Positions 1-10,296 of a stretch of DNA of 64,000 nt are shown one piece after another. A program made the translations under genes and the position numbers. Origin of the DNA: Cytospora piceicola. Lineage: Eukaryota; Ascomycota; Sordariomycetes; Diaporthales; Cytosporaceae. Position 1 is the first letter of the stretch, and the number at the start of each line of letters is the position of its first letter. The stretch lies in NCBI GenBank assembly GCA_023375675.1, contig JALQBC010000008.1, positions 930,001 to 994,000 on the forward strand, written 5' to 3'. The notes under the pieces were generated by a model. It was given only the letters and a program-made list of their open reading frames with translations. It was not told the origin of the DNA and made no database searches.

Positions 1-1194
1 AGCTCATGGGAGTGGTGGTAATACTCGAGGTCCAGAAGCCATCTCGTCAGCCACATTCACACAGCCATGTCATTTGTGATTTTATCTACCGCCGCGGACC
101 TGATTGTACGTACTTAGGTATGCACCAGGATGTCATGAGGCCGATGCACCGGCGTGGGTTCTTTTGCGTCGTATCATGCTTGCGCGCTATTTGGTATCAT
201 TTACGACCGAGAAAGGCAACTCAGTGATGTCATTGAGCCAATAGATTCATGCATACTTAAGTATATAAGTATACAGCTGGGCCACTCATCTCATGTGGGT
301 CGGATCGTAAAGCCGGTCGACATCAAGATGCAGGTGAGACGGAATGGCGTCAGACACCCAGACTACATAGCATCCCTGAGGGAGGAGGACTCAATAAGGA
401 CAAGAGGTCGATAAGGAAGAGAGGATTGGTGCGCTATTCTCGGAAGATAGGTACTATCAAGGAAGGATCTGCAACCAACTGTGGTGTAGTTAACACCACA
501 TGTAGGGTAACATTTCGGTAGGTGTGGTGCTAAGGCTGAAGGGCTGCAAACCCAAGTACGCTGGGCATCAACCCGGCCGATACAGCCCATGATAATCAGT
601 CCTACCATCCTGCAGGAATATTGCAACATACGGAAACCAACACACGGACTTTAAAATTTACTGTGAAATTACTGTGCAAGTCACATCACAGGTAGCAGTA
701 ACAGTGCTCAAAACCGCATCCGCCCGTCTAGGGTCGTTGTTTTCCCGCAAGACGAAGCTGATTCGAATCATTTCCATGTAATAATAAGTAAAGCAGATGT
801 CACAAACCGACTAATGACAGCTAACCTAAGTAAGTATTTGAACGAAAAATTTAGAAAGTCGTGGGATTTTCGGTCTAGTCCCTGTCTGGGTGGCCACATG
901 TTCACATCCAAGGTTCCGAGGTTGTTAATTACCTGCCGTCTTCTGAGGCAAGGCCAGTTAATGGACAGACCAATTCCTCCACTCATCCACCTATATAGCA
1001 CAGGACAATGGTGGAATGGATCCATGTAACGCCCTGATCTTCCCTGTATACTAATTACGGTGTTGATGTTCGTGCTCATGTCCATGCTCATGCTCATGCA
1101 ATTGCGTTTTGTTACTGCCAAGCAACTAGGTGAGTATTCCCTTCAACAATCACGGTGTGGATTGTGAGGAGAAAAAGGAATGAAAAAGGAACAC
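1..1194. other. Intergenic, no gene recognised
   Basis: Short open frames occur on both strands, but none has family motifs, a convincing start context or an exon-like boundary. A short imperfect repeat (tgctcatgtccatgctcatg type) lies near 1074-1100. The right end is the 3' flank of the UstYa-type gene on the minus strand. Confidence 0.5.
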
Positions 1195-2145
1195 TCACAC
1201 CTCCGGCCTCGGCTTCACCGGCGGCTCGTCCCCTCTCACGAATCGTGATCTACTCCAGTCATGAAGAGAATCCCACTTGATGCACACGCGCTTGGCGCTG
1301 GACCTGGCTTCGGGCAGCTCATCCGAGTTCTCCCCCCAAAAGAATACCTCAAAGTCCGTGGTGCCATGGCACATGATGGTGGTTCGGAGGAGCTCGATGC
1401 AGTGGTCGATGTGATGGCGTATGACGAATCTTTCCGAATCTGACATATTTGGGTAATAGTACTGCTCGTGGGCATAAGTGCGTATGCGGTGAAGGCAGTG
1501 CAGCTCGTGGTAGACACCAAGGCCAGCGAGGTACCCGCCCATCGTCACCTCAGCGACATCCTCGAGGGTCTCCCCCGCTCGTTCAATCTCCTCGGCTGAG
1601 GCATTAAACAAGGCCGCTAAATAGTAGAGTGATCAGTTAGTCGGCACATCCATGGCCATCTGTATGGGGTTTATGTGGACGGGAGAGTTCTACTCACGCT
1701 CAACGAGCTCCCACCATGCATCGTCACTTTCCTCACTCGGTGGCCCCGAGTACTTGGATTGTGTATTGTACAAAGAAGAGTTGTCAGCCCTGACCTCATA
1801 CTCTATAAAGGGATGAACGGGTGCTGGCCGGCCATGTTAGATGGGACTGTTGTGTTGAAAGAATTGAGGAGGGACCCTGGCAGAATGTTACGTACACCAT
1901 GAGCGACCCGCCAGCGGGATTACTCCAGAGTCCTTCTGGCTGCTTATCCAAAGGAAGGTCCCAGTCAGGATAAGTGCGACGTGGAGGGTGAAGACGTAGA
2001 CACGGGTCCATGTAAAGGCTTTTGTGGTATTGCTGCCGGTAGCAAGATGTATCGAGGGCCACTGCGCGGTGTTATCCTTGTCTGAATAGAGAAACTGGCG
2101 TTCCTCGTCACAGTCTGTGCTTGATGATGAGCGGGTGTGGTCCAT
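1195..2145 (-). CDS. UstYa-family (DUF3328) oxidase-like protein, 3 exons
   Basis: Read as three exons: 2145-1896, 1823-1698 and 1616-1195, joined in frame to about 265 residues. Exon 1 gives an acidic/polar N-terminus and one membrane segment at about residues 48-68 (VYVFTLHVALILTGTFLWI). Exon 2 carries the family-typical stretch ending FIEYEVRADNSS. Exon 3 has two HxxHC motifs, HELHC near 162 and HIDHC near 194, the hallmark of DUF3328 and proposed to bind copper. Known members (UstYa/UstYb) oxidatively cyclise ribosomal peptides in ustiloxin-type pathways; others act on small molecules. Introns have GTACGT and GTGAGT donors. The first in-frame ATG is at 2145; the open frame runs a little further upstream without an ATG. 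It is divergent from a secreted-peptide gene 636 bp away. Family assignment is firm; the substrate is unknown. Confidence 0.88.
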
Positions 2146-2781
2146 CGCGTACGGATCCTTGAACAAGTGTATAGAGTGTGGTGAAAGTAAGTTTGCAAAA
2201 TGAACAGATCACTGCTGGAGGCCCGGCGACAATGAGAAAGCTTTGATAGCTGAAGGCTTGGGGCTTTGAGGTCGTCGTTCGCTTGGTTGATATCTGTGGG
2301 AAACTTGGTAGGTGTCCGACTTGCAGGATGAAGCGGTCCTCAACGCTCTTGGCACCCAGACACTCCTGTGATAAACTGACATGACTCCGTCCGGGACGAA
2401 TACGACTGAAACCCAAAGATGCAACCACCTCATAATTACATGAGCCGACATGAATCCGAGAGGTATCAGGTGATGCAATTGCATGATTTATGACGAATCC
2501 TGAGAGCCTGGAACGTGGAGGCTTTCGAGAGATCAGGGCGGGGGGATGGAAGGCATACACACAACAAGCTCTTTGCCCATCCTGCTTAAGAGGCATCCAC
2601 CGGAAAACCCTCCGGAGACACCTATAAAGACCGGTGCACATTGCACAAAACATTCCGAATTTTGTTGTCACCCGGGTCTTGAGTCACTCAAACACTATCT
2701 TAACCCACAACGGTTTGTCTCTTCGGACATACATACCAACGCTCCCGAAGCCCTTCGCTCATCAGAGCGTCAAAAATCAAA
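2146..2781. promoter_or_regulatory. Shared divergent promoter region
   Basis: This 636-bp gap separates the UstYa-type start (minus) from the secreted-peptide start (plus), so any transcription factor bound here could co-regulate both. A purine/pyrimidine mix with TATAAAG at 2622-2628 lies about 155 bp upstream of the peptide ATG. I could not define a specific operator. Confidence 0.4.
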
Positions 2782-3017
2782 ATGCACTTTGTAAAGACAT
2801 TCCTTGCGCTATTCTCCCTCTCCATAGGCCTCTCCGCCGCTATTCCAACCCCACAAGGTACGTCAATAGACAGACGCAGTCTTAATAGGATGCCGATGTC
2901 AAGTTCGCTTCCAGTACGCATGTTGACAATCGCTACAAAGTCTCCAAGCGTGTCCCTAAGGAGCTCGCAGACTACGGCGTAGTTGTGCCGCCCGGGTCCA
3001 AGGGCGACGAGTCCTAG
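2782..3017 (+). CDS. Small secreted peptide precursor with one KR site (candidate RiPP/effector precursor)
   Basis: ATG at 2782 follows AATCAAA, a good fungal start context. The first 25 codons give a clear signal peptide (MHFVKTFLALFSLSIGLSAA) followed by IPTPQ. A GTACGT donor at 2858 joins in frame to a CAAAG acceptor ending at 2940, with a TTGAC branch-like site before it. Exon 2 reads VSKR, then a 21-residue tail starting VPKELADYG and ending in SKGDES, stop at 3015-3017; total 50 residues. The Lys-Arg pair would be a Kex2 site, releasing the tail. The open frame of exon 2 actually begins at 2889, so the acceptor could lie elsewhere, but no other donor-acceptor pair I tested keeps phase with a strong donor. 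It is divergent from a UstYa-type gene, as in fungal RiPP clusters, but only one core copy is present. An effector or pheromone-like peptide is also possible. Confidence 0.5.
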
Positions 3018-4070
3018 GATGTTGAGATGTAGCGGCTGAAGGAGCTCAAAGACTGGGGTTATTGAGGTATTACATGTTGGCAAGTAATTGTGGATCAACG
3101 AACGAATGGGGATGGATGATTGATGCTGTTTGGGTTTCATTGGGGGGTCAATATTAGCTGCTTTGGGTTTGTCTATGCGGAGTGATATCTCGATGTTACA
3201 TATTCGAGACTACTAGGTACACATGCGTTGTTTACCACAAGTGCTATCACAGACATATTTATACTATAGGTCGCTGAAGTAGTAAATGCCAAGCTTTGAC
3301 CGTACCAACCAGGGGCCCTATGCTTTGGCAAGTAGTCACCGCTTCTCCCGACCGCTGTAAGACCAAGGGGATTGATACAACAAGTATATTTTCACGTAAG
3401 TTGTGTGAAGGAGTACAGTAGATGGTCCCAGGTTGATATTATCCAATTTTAACATTATTACCCGGCGACCTGTACATGGTAAATGGCGCAACTCGAACCC
3501 TGGTCTTTACCTGTCTAAGGGCGGTTCACTACCCTAGGGTAGCCGGCCTAAGATTACAGCCTTTGGGGGCCAAACGCACTGAAGAGCGCTGAGTTCAAGG
3601 TAATGCACTGCAGCCTTTACCGGGGCCTAGTTTCATGCACTGTGACCAATACATAGGTCCAGCCGAATAGTCTAGTAACTTTTGGGGCGTGGACTGGCGG
3701 CACAGTCAAGCTCACCTCTCCAATCGATTGCACTCTGTCCTCGTCTAGTGACGCATGGGTTTAATGGAAGCTGCCCTGGTCGTAGTTTCGGTTGCAGATG
3801 CTACTATGTTCTTCTGTCTTTCAGTCTTCCCTTCAGTATTGATTTGACACAGCCCAGCGGTATGCTAAGTTGGGGTTCATGCAGCCTGAAAACAATGCTC
3901 AACATTGACGTTGTGTTTGGTTGAAAAGGAGAAGCATCCTACCGCCCAGATGACAGGGCGATAAAGCACGCCAAGCTCACCTTCAATTCCGAGCCATTCT
4001 TGTTTGATCTCCATTAGGCTCTTGTTTCCCAGTCAAAAACTCAACTTGCGTTCAATGCACCTTATTGACG
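3018..4070. other. Intergenic, no gene recognised
   Basis: No supported coding region. It contains one copy of the palindrome TACCCTAGGGTA at 3530-3541 and a stretch (3480-3545) faintly resembling a decayed tRNA T-arm, which does not fold properly. Confidence 0.45.
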
Positions 4071-5682
4071 ATGTCTGGCATGCTTCCCCAAGCTTACGAC
4101 CAAACTCCCGGCCATCTTGTGGCGGCGACGGTCGTACTGTGCGTAATCGATATACTCGCTGTCGGAGGGAGATTCTTTGCAAGGAAGAAGAAGGGCGTAC
4201 CGCTTCAGGCGGACGACTGGCTGAGCGCCGCGGCCTTGGTATGTGTGCTACGTGATCTGCTGTAGAGCACTGTCCACATCAAACAACTTTCTATGGAGGT
4301 CAAAAGGCGGTAGATGAAGCTAGCCTCACTAATTCCATCTTTATAGTTATTGACGGTCGGATATGGTATCCTTATCCTTTACGCTGTATCCCAGCACTCC
4401 CTGGGTTACCGCATTGTGTACCCGCCAGATTACCACCAGAGCCCGCTGGATTTTATATCAGCTCAGACCCGCTTGGCAGCAATCGTAAGGAACATATAAT
4501 GAACTCCGCAACATGAAGAACATTGAAAGGCTCTCTTCTATACTGACTACTTGGCCTCTGAGAAATAGACTCAGTTCGCCTACCAGATTGTGGCGCCCCT
4601 CACCGTTGGGTGTTACAAGGCCAGCATCCTCTTCTTCTACCTACGGATTTTCTCTGTAGACCACAAAACCGCCATAAGCCGCCTCCTTATTACCTTCATC
4701 TTCATCGTCATAGCCTGGATGACAGGATTTTTCTTTGCCTTCATATTCCAGTGCGGTACTAACGTCTCGTACCAGTGGGCTGTCCACAGCCTGGACTTGG
4801 CAAAGTGTACTCACCAAACCCCCCTTAACTCCTCTTTGAGTATATCCGACTTTTGTATGGATGTTGTCATCTTGTTGATACCAGTCCCGCTGGTCTGGCG
4901 GCTGAACATGTCGAGGGGCCGAAGGCTGGCCGTCGTTACTGTATTCACCATCGGCTCGGTGTAAGTCTGCCTCCAGAACGCTTGCATGCCATGCTCTGAA
5001 GATTGGCAATAAGACTGACCTATGCCGATCAATAAACACAAACAGCACCGCCATCGCATCCCTTATTCGTATGATCCAAGAAATTAAGCTCGTACAGTAT
5101 GGATTCGATCCGAAGATGGACCAAATCTGTAAGTCTTCAATATATCCCCGATGCCTATATGTATATATAAATTCCTTCCAGCTTTCTACCCAAACCTCGA
5201 CCATGCAACTTTGAACCTTATCTCCAACCCAAAATTAGTACACATCAACTGACCCACAAGTACTTCTGTCAAAAGTGTTCCTCTCTAGGGAAGTTTACTG
5301 GGTGATCGTCCTGATGGGGACCGGTACCTTCTCCGTCTGTCTGCCCTCTTTGCACACTCTGTTAGGCTCATGGTCCCTGGCCGCTATCATCAGCAGCACT
5401 CGGAGCTTTTTCTCCATGCTCTCCTCCAGATCAAAGAATGGCATCAAGATACGAGGTCAGGAAGACAGTGGCGGGTATGAAAATTCCAACCGTCGGCAGG
5501 ATGGCAGCAAAGAGCGTATCCACGTTACCAAGGACGTGGAAGTTGGGTACGCTAGTAGCGGTAGGTCGTCAAAGGGCGGCAAGATGCTGAAGAAGACGAT
5601 GAGTCAGGAAGATTATCTGGTGTCGACGACGGAGATCTATGCAATGAGAGACATGAACCAGCACCAACATGACATGGTGTAG
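4071..5682 (+). CDS. Fungal rhodopsin-fold 7TM receptor-like membrane protein (PTH11-like, no CFEM)
   Basis: Five exons read in phase: 4071-4238, 4347-4484, 4569-4960, 5046-5128 and about 5276-5682, giving about 395 residues. Hydrophobic segments follow the usual order of the fungal rhodopsin domain (Pfam Fung_rhodopsin): VVLCVIDILAVGGRFFARKK, a TM2 in exon 2, the conserved CYKASILFFYLRIF in exon 3, TMs at FIVIAWMTGFFFAFIFQC and DVVILLIPVPLVWRL, then IASLIRMIQ and VYWVIVLMGTGTFSVCLPSL. A long charged, Ser-rich cytoplasmic tail of about 100 residues follows. Members are thought to be orphan receptors or membrane sensors on the plasma membrane. The start of exon 5 is uncertain: an acceptor ending at 5260 also keeps phase. 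The conserved Trp usually seen before TM7 is not obvious. Confidence 0.8.
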
Positions 5683-8600
5683 AGAATGCCGGGATTGTAT
5701 CGACACTGACGGAGTGTAGGGCCATGAGAGATAAGGTCTGGGGGGCTGGGGGGTTGGGGGGCTGGGCATTCGAAAGCAGAGGTACCATTGTGATGTTCTA
5801 AGCAGAGGCTTTCGTTCATTTGTCACCAATTTCAGAACGCAAACAGAATCTACCCAAGTAGCCTGATAGAATAGGATGAACAGACATATAGTTGCATTGT
5901 AGTGTTTAACAATGGTTGAATTGATATCCGAGGATCTAGACTTGCTCAGCGGAATTTGGGCACAATCTTCGTGCTAAAGTAATCCACGAGGCCTTTCCGC
6001 AACACATTGCCGCTTTGACTTTGATGAGACTCTTATATAGGCGTCATGGACTGGTACTTGTGACACTATATCAACTTCCAACTGGAAAGAATATTATACT
6101 CACGATGTAATACATATTTATCGATTGTTTCAGCATGCTTCTCATGCCTTACGCATTATCCCACTACATAGTCACTGAGAATCTGTTGTCATGAAGTGCC
6201 GATACCCATCGACTCTCACATTCATAAGGCAAACACTCCTAAAATTGAATGCGTATAAGTACGTAAATGAGACATTGATCTGATTTCCTACTATGTCAAG
6301 AGATTTCTTGAAACCCACGGTGAACACAATCACCGCCCCTTCCAGCTACTACACATCACAAGTTTTTGAACAGTATATCCGAGAATGAACTACCTACTAT
6401 ATACCCTCCAGCTGGTGTCAGCACAATACTTCCATCCCGATGTATATTACTGTTAGATATTCGCCTTAATTGGGGTATATCAGAGCCTCATAACCTGTAT
6501 TGGAAATTAAGCCTAAAACCCTAGGGTAGTCTAGAACACTGTTGGAAATATTGCTTCGGCCTGAACGAATGCTGTGACGCACCAAGCATACACAGGCAAC
6601 ATTAAGCAGGTTCTCATCTAGGGATGTCCACTCTTTGGATGGATATTGCAGTAGTCTCTTCGAAAATGATTCAACGTCAAACCCGAATCGGTCCTTGTTG
6701 GAAGCTAAACAACGAAGAAGTCGATGAGTTGACCGATACACCAAGAACACCGAACCCAGGAAAAGATGAACAAAAGAATATGGGAAGGGGAAAAATAATG
6801 CACGCAACTCTTAGCCGAAAAGAATTACTGTGTATTGTGAAATCACAGTCGAACCCGTTCTTCCGGCGTAAATTCCTTACGGAATAGTTACGCACAGGCA
6901 ACCTCCCCTCCTTCTGTACCGCCACCACTGCCACGTCCACATACTCCTCAATAGGACTCAAGCTTAGCTCATATGAAATACCTGGTGGCAAGGTCCCCAG
7001 CCACCGGACGCTCGGCCTCCAGAAAACGAGGTGGTTGCTAATTCTGCTGCAATCCGGACGCATCGATCTCGCCTTAACAAGGCCACGTCAATGTCATCGG
7101 GACCATGCATCAAAACACAATGTACTGACATCGGCCCCCCTCACTCGACGAAAAGATAATGTGCTTTTGTCGCCGTATCGGCTGCCCGCACGTGCTTCAT
7201 GCCGTTGAGCGAAGATGGTCACACGTCGCGGCCAGTTCACGGGCCGTTTGCGGTGCAGTATCGGGTGCTCACGCCAATGGACGGTCCACCATACCATGCC
7301 GGTCGAGGACCTCTTCCGGATGGAGATGGAACTCGAGGAGACTACGCATCATTTGGCTCCGGACAACCGCAGAATCCCTTTCAATGCCCGAACTGACATG
7401 CCACATACGCGCACGCGGAGAGCATTAAATTCTGGTACCTTGTCGAGGAAACAATCAACCGTCATCTTGTGTTATTCATACATATGAACAACGGATGTCG
7501 ACACCCAGCGCCAAAGCGAATTTGCATTATCCTTGTTTCTCTCCGCAGCAAGGTGCATTTGCTACAAAAGGATCTTGATATTGCCACTCTTAGCTGTTAC
7601 TCGCTTCTCATTTCTTCAAGGAGGTCGGACCCGACTCCGGTCCTGGGCCGCCACACACTGTCTCGGATAATAAAATCTCGGGGCAGCTGTGGCGCAGGAA
7701 GCTATGGAGTGTTACTGGGAACAATGGACCGTACTGGCATGTTCACTGAGAAATTCGAAGGCGACGGTCAGCTAGTCCCGATCTCTGATGACGGCATGTG
7801 ATACATAACAAGCAAGGACTGATGGGGCCGTCAGATGCTAGTGCTGTAAAGCTCTTCGATCGTGGCTCTCGGTTTGCGAGGGGTCCGAAGAAAAATACAA
7901 GCATCAGTACGGATTGACAGCTTCGTTTCACAGACGTCTTGCTCTCGAATTACCCTCGATCCCAATCTCTGTGGCCAGACTGTACCCAACCGGCCTGTGA
8001 GCGACACAGGCCTGGATGGTGAGATTTCCTGCAAAATAAGGATACAATCTTCATAATCTCAAAAGGCAATCCCAAGGTTTTGCCTTGAATCTAATCCAAC
8101 ACATGAATAATACCACTTCCGAATGGTGTTGCTGGAATATATTTACCATCTCCGCAAGAACTAAACGAGCTGGGAGCAGAAGCGATGAAATCGACATCCA
8201 AGACATCGCCAGCTCGACCGACCTCACACCAAAGTGTTTGAGGTAGATATTCATGTCTACGTACACGAAGTAACGAACCTGCTCCAGGCACAGAATGTGA
8301 GACACCAACGGCCGAGATGCGCAAGGCGCATACGATCGGCTCCTACATGATACCTGCTATAATTCTCTGGGACCGCCTCGCCCTCCGAGATAGTCGACGC
8401 GCATACCCTAGGGTATCGAATCGCATTCCCCGCAACGCAGGTAGGGCGCACCAATACCACCATCCATCAGCATCAGGACCTGCAAGTCACCCACATACAC
8501 GGCCCCTGTGATTGCCATATTATTTCCCATCGACCCCAAGTCTCTGCCACCCCTGACATACATGAGCGTGGCGTCCCCGTTTGTTGATCTCATTTCAGTT

Positions 8601-10296
8601 GTCTTACCAATGCAAACGGGCCCAGGACTTCGAGATCAACGTAGGCGAGACAAACGCAGTAAAACCTGTTGGATATATCGTCCGGCGAGCTCCGCTTGAT
8701 AGGTAAAGCAACTCCTAATACATCTTCATGTCAGGTTCGGTGGTCACTCTGGCTCCCGCAATCGTTTTCGCCCTGCGTCTTCGTTCCAACCAGTCACTGA
8801 GGCTTTTACCTCCACCATCGCACAAACGAATTGTCCTCGAAACATCGGTACGGACGGATCTTATTCCGGTGGTTCTCATTGGTCTTCTGCTCAGTCGCCA
8901 TCCTCCACCGTCCGACTCGGTGGGATTGTAAGTACAGGTCCTCCAACTTTGTGTAGCAATCTCCCGGGACACAGCATACGCACTGCGGTCCTGGGCCAAC
9001 AGATTCTACGGAGTGACCCGTCTGACTCGGGTCTACAATCTATGAATTCTTGTCTTCCGATGGCTCGTTGTTTCCACTTGATCACATTGTGCCGGGCATA
9101 TACATACCGAGGCCCCCTGACCTGACATGGATAGCTCGAATGGATGCAGGAGCCGTCACTGGACGCTCTCGACCACCACTAGCTCGTGAAGGTCGAACTT
9201 TGTACTGTAACAGTCATCCCATTACGGATCTTAATCGATCTCGATCTTTGACGGCGCATCTTTCCCTTATGACAAGCGGTCCTTATGGAATTACTTCGGG
9301 CTGGATAACCGCCGCCGCCGCCCAAGTCCTGTGTGTCGTGTCTCCACCGCCAATATCGGATGCAGAGCCATGGTATCTACCTCACACTTGTACAGCATCT
9401 GCACCCAACAACTCGGTTGCCGCTACCTTTCGTCCTGCAAGTTGGGAGATCCTGGCGTGCATCATATGCTGATGACCCCAGCTCGCCACATCATTCATTC
9501 CCTGTTTTGCCAGAAGTCATGCCTGCATTCGGAATTTGCAATTAGTGCTTTTCCCGTTGCGGTCCTGTCACACTCTTCAACGGATCTATACTTCCATGAG
9601 GCTGGCACCGGATACTGTACCTCATGCGTGCTTACACTCCGGCGTCAACCCGGCTTTTGATCTCCGCCTTAGAGACGGCTGCTCCCGATTTTATACTACC
9701 GTCATACTCCCTCTTGATTTGGCGTCGGTTGGCCCTTTGTATTTGCACACCATTATCCAACGCACATGGTGTGGCTTGCTGGGCGGGTGTTTACAGCCAA
9801 ACAACGACCATTGATCACCCGCACTGGGCATCCCGTGAAGTTCCCTGATGGTAATCGCAACCTGGCTACAGACATCACATCCATGCTAGATACCAGAGAC
9901 ACGAGGCTTCGAGACCCGTTGCCTACCCGTCACCCCCTGGACCTTGAGGGGGGCCACCTTCTCGTGGTTGCCTCTACCACTCTCTGACCTGAACAAAACC
10001 GACGCAACCCTCTTCTATAGTTCAGCTTTTCCTTGCGCCTATCAAGTTCCGGATCCCTATTTCCACCAAAGACTTGTTCATGTTATAGTCCACACCATCC
10101 TTGAGCCCCCAACACCCGACCCCATACATCACACCCGCACCCCACACCACCACCACCACCACCACCATCCCAAAACGAGGCGCCAGCCCCCTTGTCTCCC
10201 CTTCCCCCCCACGCAAACGTCTGGCTGTCACAGACTATTATACCTGTATTATTCCCCCCCTCACATCCCAGCACTGCCCTCGTCTGACGATCCACA
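5683..10296. other. 4.6-kb gene-poor stretch
   Basis: No family could be recognised on either strand. Only scattered short frames occur; one at 7199-7396 (plus) has a coding-like Gly/Pro-rich composition but no partner exons. The region holds two palindromes related to TACCCTAGGGTA (6518-6528, 8404-8415) and, near the downstream gene, a (CAC)7 microsatellite at 10145-10165 within a C-rich leader. It may hold decayed genes or a long promoter. Confidence 0.5.
10145..10165 (+). repeat. (CAC)7 microsatellite
   Basis: Seven CAC units lie about 130 bp upstream of the GPCR start, in a C-rich probable 5' leader. No coding role is seen. Confidence 0.85.

Noticed and set aside
2700..3140. 146-residue minus-strand frame over the secreted-peptide gene
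   Set aside because: It is antisense to a frame with a clear signal peptide and has no motif of its own.
3480..3545. tRNA-like segment (minus) with a GGTTCGAGTT T-arm look
   Set aside because: The T-stem does not pair (no C at the position opposite G53), and no acceptor stem or anticodon arm can be formed.
7199..7396. 65-residue Gly/Pro-rich frame with coding-like composition
   Set aside because: There is no partner exon, no signal peptide and no known motif; overlapping frames are equally open.
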